Source of the DNA: JAHFJA01 sp964357385
GTDB lineage: Bacteria > Patescibacteriota > Patescibacteriia > JACQRZ01
Direction of reading: 5' to 3'
NCBI GenBank assembly: GCA_964357385.1
Contig: CAYHKW010000019.1
Location: 1-17,965 of the forward strand
Length of the DNA: 17,965 nt
Positions 1-6,743 of the stretch are shown in pieces; positions within the stretch are counted from its first letter, which is position 1, and every line of letters begins with the position of its first letter. The translations under genes and the position numbers were made by a program. The notes below the pieces were generated by a model. It was not told the origin of the DNA. It was given only the letters and a program-made list of their open reading frames with translations, and did no database searches.

Positions 1-2
1 TA

Positions 3-1439
3 GTTCTGAAATCAGGAAATAAGTTGGTATTCTCAACCGCTAGTCATGTGTCGAAAGAAATTTATTTTTCTCAGCGTGGTATCGGGAAACAGAAGTTTGG
101 GCTCCATATAGCCCCGCTTCAAATGTTGGGATTGAAAACGAATGCAGAAAAGCCAATAAGTTTTGGATATAACGATATACCTGGTTCTATCCAGGTTATA
201 GTATCTGATAAATACAAAGAACTTATTGATAAAGAGGCTGCATTTTTACAGGATATCGCGAACTATGAAGCTCGTATATTGGTTATATATCAACTGATAT
301 ATAGTCAAAGACAGACATTGAGTTTCAGAAATTCATTATATTCGCTTCCTCTTCCTACTTCGGTAAGTAGTGCTGATCAGGCATATTATTACTTATCAAA
401 TCTCCAAGATTCGATAAGTACTTATACTCGTTCGCATAGCATCAGTGCTGCTGATCAGGCGGTATTGAATGTTATGAACCCACTATTTACTGAATTAGAT
501 GATATTGTTGATAATCATATTAATCCTGATTATCAGGCACTAGCTCAGTTAAGTATTGATGAAATTAGTGAAGACACTTCGTTGGTGGTAGTAGATGATC
601 CAGAAGGTCAGTTAAAAGACTTAACACCTCTTTTGACTCTTAGTAACGGTCAGATAATCCCTGCATCAATTGAAATAAATGGTAAGCCATTCGTGGTTCC
701 ATATACAGTTGATAGTATATTTGGCACTGGTGTGTACAATGTAGGATTAACGACGGAAATTTACGCAGGAGGCGTACCGTTTGATTCCCTTGATCTTGAT
801 ACAAGAGATGTTTCTATTGACTACAATGGAAGCACTCTTGGCTGGATTCTTGAGGCCGACATCTGGTTTGAAAGAAAACAGATCAGCCGTGTTCATCAGC
901 CAAAGACAACAGGAACACAGACAAGTTCAAAGAAGGGTATCCCTAACTATTTTCAGGTAACGGGAAGTATGGGGGGTGGATGTTCCGGTGGTTTGAATTG
1001 GACGATTGAATCCTACAAATCTAAAGCACTTGCGAGCAATCGTCAGCCTATCCTGACTAAGGAAGGAAAGGTGATTCTTCTTGGGTATGACAATACCCTA
1101 CGAACAACCGACGCACTCTCCGTTTATCTGGGAACTGATGGTATGCTCACTGAAACAATTAACGGAAGCTTTCTCCGTGTTGGCTCTGATGGCAAAATCA
1201 GTAATGGCACTAAGGGTATTACCAATGATCTGCAGTGGATTGAATTGAAGACTATGCAAGGTCTTGGGGTAAATAGTTTTAGTGTGTTGGATTGGTGGAG
1301 TGGAGCAGTTCAGTCCTCAAATGTTGCAAACTTTGCTGCTACCGCGAAAGGGTTTAAAACAAAACTTGAAGCTACACTCGGTATTACATTACCAAGTAAT
1401 GTTTATAAAGGGGACCTGGTTGTTACTCTCGCCCAATAG
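3..1439 (+). CDS. Large unrecognised protein, 3' part only (surface or structural?)
   Basis: The reading frame is open to the left edge, so the gene starts outside the window and 478 codons are visible. The TTG at 24 could be read as a start, but codons upstream of it are also open and no ribosome binding site precedes it. I do not recognise the family. The first part visible is helical and rich in Gln, Ser and Tyr, with two similar short segments (SSADQA and SAADQA, about 25 residues apart). The second half is rich in Gly, Thr, Ser and Asn with alternating hydrophobic residues, which suggests beta structure. No transmembrane helix or catalytic motif stands out. An intrinsic terminator follows 19 nt after the TAG stop, and the next gene encodes a lipoprotein, so a cell-surface or secreted role is plausible but inferred. 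A phage-like structural protein is an alternative. Confidence 0.7.
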   Translation, partial: VLKSGNKLVFSTASHVSKEIYFSQRGIGKQKFGLHIAPLQMLGLKTNAEKPISFGYNDIPGSIQVIVSDKYKELIDKEAAFLQDIANYEARILVIYQLIYSQRQTLSFRNSLYSLPLPTSVSSADQAYYYLSNLQDSISTYTRSHSISAADQAVLNVMNPLFTELDDIVDNHINPDYQALAQLSIDEISEDTSLVVVDDPEGQLKDLTPLLTLSNGQIIPASIEINGKPFVVPYTVDSIFGTGVYNVGLTTEIYAGGVPFDSLDLDTRDVSIDYNGSTLGWILEADIWFERKQISRVHQPKTTGTQTSSKKGIPNYFQVTGSMGGGCSGGLNWTIESYKSKALASNRQPILTKEGKVILLGYDNTLRTTDALSVYLGTDGMLTETINGSFLRVGSDGKISNGTKGITNDLQWIELKTMQGLGVNSFSVLDWWSGAVQSSNVANFAATAKGFKTKLEATLGITLPSNVYKGDLVVTLAQ

Positions 1440-1457
1440 CCGTTAAATATTCAATCT

Positions 1458-1484
1458 CACCCACAATACGTGGGTGTTTTTTTT
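1458..1484 (+). terminator. Intrinsic terminator of the first gene
   Basis: A 7-bp stem (CACCCAC at 1458-1464 with GTGGGTG at 1470-1476) with a 5-nt loop is followed directly by eight T residues. It ends the transcript of the truncated first gene and separates it from the promoter at 1518. Confidence 0.9.
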
Positions 1485-1517
1485 ATTAAGTATTCCAATG
1501 CTACAGATTTGTGTGTC

Positions 1518-1546
1518 TTGACATGGATATATGTAGTCGGTATAGT
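1518..1546 (+). promoter_or_regulatory. Sigma70-type promoter of the lipoprotein gene
   Basis: A perfect -35 box TTGACA (1518-1523) and a TATAGT -10 box (1541-1546) are separated by 17 nt. Predicted transcription start is near 1553, giving a leader of about 30 nt that contains the ribosome binding site of the gene at 1584. Confidence 0.8.
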
Positions 1547-1583
1547 AGGCAGCGAAATACATAAAACAGTAAAGGAGAGAAAC

Positions 1584-2285
1584 ATGGATTTCAAATCGTT
1601 TTTTGACATAAAAAGAGGATCCCCAGTACTACTATCATTTTTGATGGTTATTAGCTGCGATTCGCAACGTCCATTAAATCCAGCACCAACACCCTGGATA
1701 ATATATGTGATACCCAGTTATTCACCAGTACCGACCCCCATACCAACTCCGACTCCAACACCCACTCCGTTGCCGACTCCAACACCGTGGGTGTGTTACC
1801 CGACTTCTGGAGGCTGTGTTTACCCAACACCAGTCCCATACCCAACTCCGTATTATGAAAAAATTGAATTTAAGGGAACATTTCCTTTATCATGGAATAG
1901 TTTTACTAAATTCAAAGATTCAAACGAAGCACCAGTTAGTTTTGAATCCCGCTTAAAAAGCGGAGACTTGGTTGCATATCTTTGGCGGTATACACCAGAC
2001 AAGATAAAAGCATGTGAAGTTATAGCACCTGTTTATATCTACGGAGGAAGTAATGCGGCATATAGTTCAATTTATCCCTACTCGTTAAGTTGTGATCCGT
2101 CGTCAGGGATGGATGGTATAGGCAACTTTGTTGTTGCACCAAAGTACAGTGAGGTGAATGTAAATACAATTATTGCATGGGGCAACAAAGCGTATTTCAA
2201 TACATTATTTAGTAATGTAGGAAAATTTTGGAGTTACGGGAGTCAGCAGAATGATGTTGGCGTTCGTGACGGTATCTATCAGTAA
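1584..2285 (+). CDS. Small lipoprotein with Pro-Thr-rich stalk
   Basis: A 233-residue predicted surface lipoprotein. The N-terminus has a basic region (K10, R11), a hydrophobic stretch (about 14-24) and a lipobox-like V-I-S-C with the lipidated cysteine at 25. Residues 33-90 form a Pro-Thr-rich segment with an uninterrupted run of PT dipeptides around 50-68, then a WVCYP/GGCVYP cysteine pair (C71, C78). Residues 91-233 look like a compact globular domain with two more cysteines (C144, C170) that I cannot assign to a family. Such stalks commonly lift a domain off the envelope. The start at 1584 is chosen because GGAG lies 6 nt upstream and the promoter starts transcription near 1553; a longer frame reaching 1470 would begin inside the preceding terminator. 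The gene has its own promoter and terminator, so it is transcribed alone. Function unknown. Confidence 0.8.
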   Translation: MDFKSFFDIKRGSPVLLSFLMVISCDSQRPLNPAPTPWIIYVIPSYSPVPTPIPTPTPTPTPLPTPTPWVCYPTSGGCVYPTPVPYPTPYYEKIEFKGTFPLSWNSFTKFKDSNEAPVSFESRLKSGDLVAYLWRYTPDKIKACEVIAPVYIYGGSNAAYSSIYPYSLSCDPSSGMDGIGNFVVAPKYSEVNVNTIIAWGNKAYFNTLFSNVGKFWSYGSQQNDVGVRDGIYQ

Positions 2286-2300
2286 TAATATTACAATACA

Positions 2301-2331
2301 CTCTCGTAATTAATACGAGAGTTTCTTTTTT
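2301..2331 (+). terminator. Intrinsic terminator of the lipoprotein gene
   Basis: CTCTCGT (2301-2307) pairs with ACGAGAG (2315-2321) around a 7-nt loop, followed by a T-rich tract. It lies 15 nt after the stop codon. Confidence 0.9.
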
Positions 2332-2360
2332 AAATTTTCAGTGCTCAATAGAACATTTTT

Positions 2361-2369
2361 TGATATACT
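2361..2369 (+). promoter_or_regulatory. Extended -10 promoter of the glycan gene pair
   Basis: TG-A-TATACT: an extended -10 TG at 2361-2362 before the hexamer at 2364-2369. No good -35 lies at the usual distance. The predicted start of transcription is near 2376, two bases before the ATG at 2378, so the mRNA would be essentially leaderless. Confidence 0.5.
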
Positions 2370-2377
2370 AAAGAGAT

Positions 2378-3910
2378 ATGGCGCATATTCTAAAAAAGTT
2401 TTCTACCAAAAAAAATCAATTGACCTGGCTGGCGATCGGTGCAGTGATTTTTGTAATAGCATTGCTATGCGCATTAATGATATTGCCACCCCTTGAAGCA
2501 GCTATTACGGTGTTGATTCTGACTGCCATGATCACGGCGATCGTATATCCAAAAGCGGCGTTGGTTTTGTTTGTGTCCTATATCCCGCTTGAACCATTTT
2601 TGTTGAAATTCGTACCCGATAGCGTCTACGTCTATGCACGATATACCCCCGAACTGTTAATGTATCTTTTGTGTGCTTCGGTGGTGGTGCGTCTGTGGAT
2701 GCATCAAAAAAGAAAAATGCACACGCCCCTTGATTGGGCGTTTGTTGGTCTCATTGCGGTGGCGTTACTTTCGGTGTTTATCAACGTAGTACCATTAGTG
2801 GATGGCATGCTCGGTATACGCCAGATTGTTCGGTTTATGCTCCTCTTTTTTATTGCAGTCTACATGGTGCCTGACAAACGATTTATTCGCCGGTTAACTA
2901 TATTGATGGGTGCGATTGTGTTGGGAGAGTCGGTGTTGGGTATTATGCAAGCAGCGACACGAGGCGCACTGGATCCATTTTTTTTACCGGATCAGGAGCG
3001 GCTCTTGGGTGATATTAAATTGACAGAGGGAACTGTTCAAACGTGGGCGCCGGGAACCCGCGTGTTTGGAACGATGGGAAGGTATGAACAGCTGGGTACA
3101 TTCCTTACGGTATTCATGTTGCTTGCAGTAGGCCTTCTTTATTTTGTTAAAAAACAGAGAGAAAAATGGGTACTGCGCTGTTTGTTGTTAGTGAGTTTTC
3201 CTGCGCTACTACTTACATTATCACGCGCTGCATGGTTTGGGTTTGCGTTGGGGGTGCTTGCTATCGGGGGACATTTTATGAAAGACTGGCGTATCCGCAT
3301 TGGGTCATTGGTATTTATTATTGTAGCGGTGGGGTATCTTGCAGTGAGTGGTTTGGTGGTGAAAACATTGATTGACACACCCCAACAAGGGATTATTGAA
3401 CGGTTTTTTGAAAGCTTTTCTTTTACGCGTTATAGCGGGGAATATTATGGTATGGGGCGACTGTTTTGGATTGTGAATACACCTAAAATCATAGCCCTCT
3501 CTCCGGTGATTGGTGTAGGCCCGAGCATGTATGGCGCGGGGGCTGCGGCTGCACTGCATAATACCCAAAGCTATGATAGGGCAGGCTTACCGTTCGGGGT
3601 ATATGGGACGGAAGGATATATTGATAATAATTGGTTATCGATTTGGGGTGAGTTGGGGACGTTGGGATTACTTCTATACATCACCATGTTTGTAATCTTG
3701 TGGCGCATGGCAGTGAAAGTATGGCGTCATAATCATGATCCATACGTGCGTGGATTAGCGCTAGGATTTATTGGTGTGATCATAGCAATATCTTTGCAAG
3801 GCTTCCTTGGAACCTATCTTGAGGTGCGCACGCTCGCAAGTTATTTCTGGCTGTATGGCGGTTTTATATATGTCATAGGAAGAAAGGGATATCGAGAGCA
3901 AGTCCACTAA
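2378..3910 (+). CDS. O-antigen ligase/polymerase-like membrane protein (Wzy_C family)
   Basis: A 510-residue polytopic membrane protein with roughly ten or more hydrophobic segments. It has the layout of the O-antigen ligase/WaaL-Wzy superfamily: helices through residue 190, a G-T-R-V-F-G-T-x-G segment at 226-234, a T-L-S-R-A-A-W motif at 280-286 typical of the Wzy_C region, then a large outside loop (about 330-425) ending in D-N-N-W-L-S-I-W-G-E-L-G-T-L-G at 416-430, and three closing helices. Family members join or polymerise lipid-linked sugar chains on the outer face of the membrane. Two glycosyltransferase genes follow, the first after one nucleotide, which supports a surface polysaccharide role. 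Whether it acts as ligase or polymerase cannot be told from sequence alone. No SD sequence precedes the ATG; the promoter position suggests a leaderless start. Confidence 0.88.
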   Translation: MAHILKKFSTKKNQLTWLAIGAVIFVIALLCALMILPPLEAAITVLILTAMITAIVYPKAALVLFVSYIPLEPFLLKFVPDSVYVYARYTPELLMYLLCASVVVRLWMHQKRKMHTPLDWAFVGLIAVALLSVFINVVPLVDGMLGIRQIVRFMLLFFIAVYMVPDKRFIRRLTILMGAIVLGESVLGIMQAATRGALDPFFLPDQERLLGDIKLTEGTVQTWAPGTRVFGTMGRYEQLGTFLTVFMLLAVGLLYFVKKQREKWVLRCLLLVSFPALLLTLSRAAWFGFALGVLAIGGHFMKDWRIRIGSLVFIIVAVGYLAVSGLVVKTLIDTPQQGIIERFFESFSFTRYSGEYYGMGRLFWIVNTPKIIALSPVIGVGPSMYGAGAAAALHNTQSYDRAGLPFGVYGTEGYIDNNWLSIWGELGTLGLLLYITMFVILWRMAVKVWRHNHDPYVRGLALGFIGVIIAISLQGFLGTYLEVRTLASYFWLYGGFIYVIGRKGYREQVH

Positions 3911-3911
3911 T

Positions 3912-5138
3912 ATGAAGATTATTCTTGCGCACAAATATTTTTATCGCGGGGCAGGGGCTGAAACCTATCTCTTTGATATCATGGATCTTTTGAAAGAACA
4001 TGGTCATGAAGTGATTCCTTTTTCTATGCATCATCCTCGCAATGAGCGGACATCATGGAGCAAGTATTTTGTTTCCCATGTTGATTTTAGTGCTCCAATG
4101 GGGATAGGGGAGAAGATAAAAAGCGCCGGCCGGATGATCTATTCTTTGGAAGCAAAACGGCAATTTGAACTACTGGTACAAGAAACAAAACCTGATATCG
4201 TGCACATCCAAAACATCTATCACCATATCTCACCATCCATTTTGGATGTCTGCAGTAAGTACAAGATTCCGGTGATTCAAACCGTCCATGACTACAAATT
4301 AATATGTCCCAACCGGTTATTTTGTAATGGCCAGATAGAAACGCTCTGTAAAGGAGGAATGTATTATAAAGAAGTATTGCATCGCTGCACACAGCATTCT
4401 TTTTCAGCAAGCGCTCTTCTTGCGTTAGAAATGTACATCCACAAGTGGATGCATATATATGACCGGGGAGTGAGATATTGGATCGCACCGTCTCAATCAA
4501 CCAAAGATATTTTGGTAGAATACGGTATGCCAAAAGAGAGGATCAGTGTTATGTATTCACCCGTAGATACCACGGATATTGCCCCCTCAACGACAACGGG
4601 GAAGTACCTGTTTGTGTTTGGTCGATTATCAGAAGAGAAGGGTATTGATGTTGCTATTCGAGCTATGAAACACTTGCCAAAACAGCGACTTATCATAGCG
4701 GGGGAAGGCCCACAAAAAGAATATTTATTAAGACTTGCCCGATCAGAAGGGGTGGATGATCGGGTAGAGTTTTTAGGGTTTGTAAAAGGCGCCCCCTTAA
4801 AAAAACTCATTCGAGAAGCAAATCTTGTATTAATGCCCTCAATTGGATACGAGGTGATGGGATATTCCATGACCGAAGCAATGGCAGCTAGTAAGGCGGT
4901 GTTGGGGTCTCGTATTGGCGGTATTCCCGAGGTTTTGGGGTCAGTCGACAAAAGATTATTATTTACACCAGGGAATGAGGTTGATTTAGCTCAAAAAGCC
5001 CTTGTTTTGCTTTCCAACGCAGTCCTCGCCAAACGATTGGGTCAACAATCCCGTTCATGGGTACAAAAAAATCTTTTTCCTGAAGATTATTACGCGAGGC
5101 TTATTGAACTCTATAAAAAGGCGATGAAGCAAAAATAA
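3912..5138 (+). CDS. GT4-family glycosyltransferase
   Basis: A 408-residue GT-B glycosyltransferase of family 4, expected to act at the cytoplasmic membrane face and move a sugar from a nucleotide donor to a growing glycan. The N-terminal Rossmann half starts with K-Y-F-Y-R-G-A-G-A-E-T (8-18), the usual glycine-rich acceptor-side loop. A cysteine-bearing segment (C132, C138, C146, C159) follows H-D-Y-K-L and resembles the CPN...C...C pattern of one GT4 subgroup. The C-terminal half has G-R-L-S-E-E-K-G (237-244), the donor-phosphate region, and the E-x7-E motif at E314/E322. The start codon follows the preceding stop by 1 nt and has no SD, so translation is probably coupled to the upstream membrane protein. 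Donor and acceptor sugars cannot be deduced. Confidence 0.92.
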   Translation: MKIILAHKYFYRGAGAETYLFDIMDLLKEHGHEVIPFSMHHPRNERTSWSKYFVSHVDFSAPMGIGEKIKSAGRMIYSLEAKRQFELLVQETKPDIVHIQNIYHHISPSILDVCSKYKIPVIQTVHDYKLICPNRLFCNGQIETLCKGGMYYKEVLHRCTQHSFSASALLALEMYIHKWMHIYDRGVRYWIAPSQSTKDILVEYGMPKERISVMYSPVDTTDIAPSTTTGKYLFVFGRLSEEKGIDVAIRAMKHLPKQRLIIAGEGPQKEYLLRLARSEGVDDRVEFLGFVKGAPLKKLIREANLVLMPSIGYEVMGYSMTEAMAASKAVLGSRIGGIPEVLGSVDKRLLFTPGNEVDLAQKALVLLSNAVLAKRLGQQSRSWVQKNLFPEDYYARLIELYKKAMKQK

Positions 5139-5172
5139 ATATACCCTTCTGATGACAGCAGAAAGGGTATAT
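5131..5172 (-). terminator. Minus-strand intrinsic terminator overlapping the GT4 stop codon
   Basis: A long hairpin (5139-5151 with 5159-5172; 13 bp, one bulged A, 7-nt loop). Read on the minus strand it is followed by the U-rich run TTATTTTT (5131-5138). On the plus strand it is followed by TTGGTCG, a poor tail, so the arrangement fits a terminator for minus-strand transcription. Confidence 0.6.
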
Positions 5173-5189
5173 TTGGTCGACTATTATGA

Positions 5190-5219
5190 CTATAGGATAC
5201 CTATAGTTTTTTTGTTTTT
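5190..5219 (+). terminator. Intrinsic terminator of the O-antigen ligase/GT4 operon
   Basis: CTATAGG (5190-5196) pairs with CCTATAG (5200-5206) around a 3-nt loop, followed by seven T, a G and five T. Confidence 0.85.
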
Positions 5220-5267
5220 CTCCTGCCTAATCGGCGGGGAGGTAAAGCAACGACCTTTACATATATA

Positions 5268-5296
5268 ATAATACCACAAAACCTTTTAAATATCAA
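5268..5296 (-). promoter_or_regulatory. Minus-strand sigma70-type promoter
   Basis: On the minus strand, TTGATA (5296-5291) and TATTAT (5273-5268) are separated by exactly 17 nt, with an extended -10 TG (5276-5275). Predicted start is near 5261. No minus-strand protein gene follows; the next minus-strand signal is the terminator at 5131-5172. Confidence 0.6.
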
Positions 5297-5399
5297 GCTT
5301 TACTGTGAATAACTTAATGATACAGTCAGATATTCTTATAACCATACGAAAAATGTACTATTTGATAAAATATATCAGCAGGATTAGGATTAAGGTATC

Positions 5400-5428
5400 T
5401 TGACAAATTAGGTTATTTGTGCTATTCT
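5400..5428 (+). promoter_or_regulatory. Sigma70-type promoter of the second glycosyltransferase gene
   Basis: TTGACA (5400-5405), 17 nt, TATTCT (5423-5428). The transcript would start near 5435, which rules out the upstream GTG at 5419 as translation start and gives a leader of about 68 nt. Confidence 0.75.
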
Positions 5429-5502
5429 TTTCGATAAGAAAAAGTCTCTATTTATTATATTTTAGGCATTTAAAGCGATTTCTTCTTATTTTCAAAGGTT
5501 TT

Positions 5503-6621
5503 ATGAAGATTTTAATGATCGGACAAAAGGGTCTTCCAGCACATACCGGGGGCGTAGAGCGCGCGGTTGATGAGCTGGCAACGCGACTCGTGGCAGATGG
5601 CCATGAGGTTATTGCCTATTGTCGAAAACATTATACGTTGAATGCAAATTGTGTTCAGGACTATCGAGGGGTAAAACTTGTTTACCTTCCTGCTATTAAG
5701 ACAAAGCATCTTGATATGGTGACTCATGTGTTTTTGAGTACCATTCATGCATTATTTCAACGTGCGGATGTTATCCATTATCACGGCATCGGTCCTGCAA
5801 TTTTTGCATGGATTCCTCGCATTTTTAATCCTCGTTCAAAAGTCTACGTAACATTTCAATGCAAAGATTATTTTCATGAAAAATGGGGGATGCTTGCGCG
5901 CACCGTATTTCACATTGGTGAATTTGTTGCATGCCGTTTCACTCACAAAACAATTGTTGTTTCAAAGTTACTTCAACGATACGTGTCAAAACAATATGGC
6001 CGCAAAGCAATCTATATTCCTAATGGTGTTACGATTCCACAGCGACGTCCTATCAAAAAAATTGCACGGTATGGTTTGACTCATAAAGGCTATATTTTAT
6101 CGGTTTCTCGCCTTGTTCGTCACAAAGGAATCCATTATTTAATTGATGCATATCGTGAACTGAAAGCCCAAGGGGTATCACTTCCTCCGTTGGTTATTGT
6201 TGGCGGATCATCCTTCACCGATAGTTATGTTTCAGAAATAAAAAAGCAAGCAAAGGGTGATAAGGATATTATATTTCTTGGAGCAAAACAGGGTGATGAA
6301 TTAGCAGAGTTGTTTAGCAATGCAAAGTTGTTTGTACAGCCTTCAGAGCAAGAAGGACTCTCGCTTGCACTCCTAGAAGCGATGAGTTACGGATGTCCTG
6401 TATTGGTATCTGACATCGCAGAAAATAAAGAAGTAGTTCCATGGGTAGGATATTCATTTCACAACAAAGACAGTAAGCATCTTGCTTCACAACTTGCATC
6501 CATTTTAGGAACTCCTGCACGCCAAGCAGAAGCAGCCAAGCAGAATCGCGAGCATGTTAAGGTGAACTATAACTTTGATCACCTCATCAGAAAAGCAATT
6601 CGAGCATACGGCACCGCTTAA
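5503..6621 (+). CDS. GT4-family glycosyltransferase, DUF1972/rhamnosyltransferase-like
   Basis: A 372-residue GT-B glycosyltransferase. The opening M-K-I-L-M-I-G-Q-K-G-L-P with G-G-V-E-R at 16-20 is the signature of the DUF1972-type subgroup, many of which are annotated as rhamnosyltransferases. The C-terminal donor-binding half has S-R-L-V-R-H-K-G at 202-209 and the E-x7-E motif at E284/E292. It should work at the inner face of the membrane in the same glycan pathway as the two genes upstream, but it is a separate transcription unit with its own promoter and terminator. The start at 5503 matches the family N-terminus and is preceded by AAAGG at a spacing of 4 nt; a longer reading from 5419 would begin before the predicted transcription start. 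The donor sugar is unknown, and the rhamnose label is only a family habit. Confidence 0.9.
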   Translation: MKILMIGQKGLPAHTGGVERAVDELATRLVADGHEVIAYCRKHYTLNANCVQDYRGVKLVYLPAIKTKHLDMVTHVFLSTIHALFQRADVIHYHGIGPAIFAWIPRIFNPRSKVYVTFQCKDYFHEKWGMLARTVFHIGEFVACRFTHKTIVVSKLLQRYVSKQYGRKAIYIPNGVTIPQRRPIKKIARYGLTHKGYILSVSRLVRHKGIHYLIDAYRELKAQGVSLPPLVIVGGSSFTDSYVSEIKKQAKGDKDIIFLGAKQGDELAELFSNAKLFVQPSEQEGLSLALLEAMSYGCPVLVSDIAENKEVVPWVGYSFHNKDSKHLASQLASILGTPARQAEAAKQNREHVKVNYNFDHLIRKAIRAYGTA

Positions 6622-6640
6622 AGAAGCACCATCGGCGCTA

Positions 6641-6674
6641 AAAACACCCTTCTATCTAAAAGCAGGGTGTTTTT
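6641..6674 (+). terminator. Intrinsic terminator after the second glycosyltransferase
   Basis: AAAACACCCT (6641-6650) pairs with AGGGTGTTTT (6664-6673) around a 13-nt loop. The A-rich and T-rich arms make it usable on both strands, though no minus-strand gene reaches it. Confidence 0.8.
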
Positions 6675-6684
6675 AATATTGCTA

Positions 6685-6713
6685 TTGCGCAGAACGAGAC
6701 CCTTCGCTATACT
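6685..6713 (+). promoter_or_regulatory. Probable promoter of the secDF run
   Basis: TATACT (6708-6713) is a good -10. TTGCGC (6685-6690) stands 17 nt upstream as a weak -35 with three of six matches. Predicted start near 6720 leaves a 24-nt leader before the secD ATG. Confidence 0.5.
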
Positions 6714-6743
6714 TGTGTAACTTGTGAATAACCGAATGGATTT

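Larger units (their letters stand above)
5131..5261 (-). ncRNA. Candidate structured small RNA, about 130 nt, unnamed
   Basis: Bounded by a strong minus-strand promoter (5268-5296, start near 5261) and a minus-strand terminator ending near 5131. Reading 5' to 3' on the minus strand it can form four successive hairpins: GTAAAG/CTTTAC with a 7-nt loop (5259-5241), a CTCC..GCC/GGC.GGAG hairpin (5241-5220), CTATAGG/CCTATAG (5206-5190) and the terminator hairpin. No start codon lies within a usual distance of its GGAG, and no reading frame of any size is evident, so it is more likely a non-coding RNA than a short mRNA. It is antisense to the 3' untranslated region of the GT4 transcript. I do not recognise a known RNA family. 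The third hairpin also serves as a plus-strand terminator, so part of the structure has another explanation. Confidence 0.4.
5139..5502. other. Intergenic region between the two glycosyltransferase genes (364 nt)
   Basis: No protein gene is seen. In order it holds the minus-strand terminator hairpin, the plus-strand terminator at 5190, a short GC-rich patch (5220-5242), the minus-strand promoter at 5268-5296, an AT-rich stretch, and the plus-strand promoter at 5400. The AT-rich stretch includes a small dyad TGATA-5 nt-TATCA (5363-5377) and a tandem AGGATT repeat around 5381-5392, either of which could bind a regulator, though both could be chance. Confidence 0.6.

Noticed and set aside
1470..1583. 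Longer lipoprotein reading frame from a GTG at 1470
   Set aside because: The start lies inside the terminator hairpin and upstream of the promoter; the ATG at 1584 has a good SD and begins a proper lipoprotein signal.
1725..1795. CRISPR-like or tandem repeat array
   Set aside because: The repetition comes from CC(A/C/G)AC-type codons for Pro-Thr in a coding stalk; there are no spacers or conserved repeat units.
4087..4533. 148-codon minus-strand open frame opposite the first glycosyltransferase
   Set aside because: The plus-strand gene is unmistakable, the minus frame has no promoter or SD, and its composition looks like an antisense shadow. The same holds for the other antisense frames opposite secD, secF, the ATPase and the desulfurase.
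5139..5172. Plus-strand terminator of the first glycosyltransferase gene
   Set aside because: The tail on the plus strand is TTGGTCG, not U-rich, and a far better plus-strand terminator lies at 5190-5219. The minus-strand tail is U-rich.
5363..5377. TGATA/TATCA dyad as an operator for the second glycosyltransferase promoter
   Set aside because: The arms are only 5 bp in an AT-rich stretch and there is no second copy, so chance is a sufficient explanation.
5419..5502. N-terminal extension of the second glycosyltransferase from a GTG at 5419
   Set aside because: It starts upstream of the predicted transcription start (about 5435), adds 28 residues unlike the family N-terminus, and lies between the -35 and -10 boxes.
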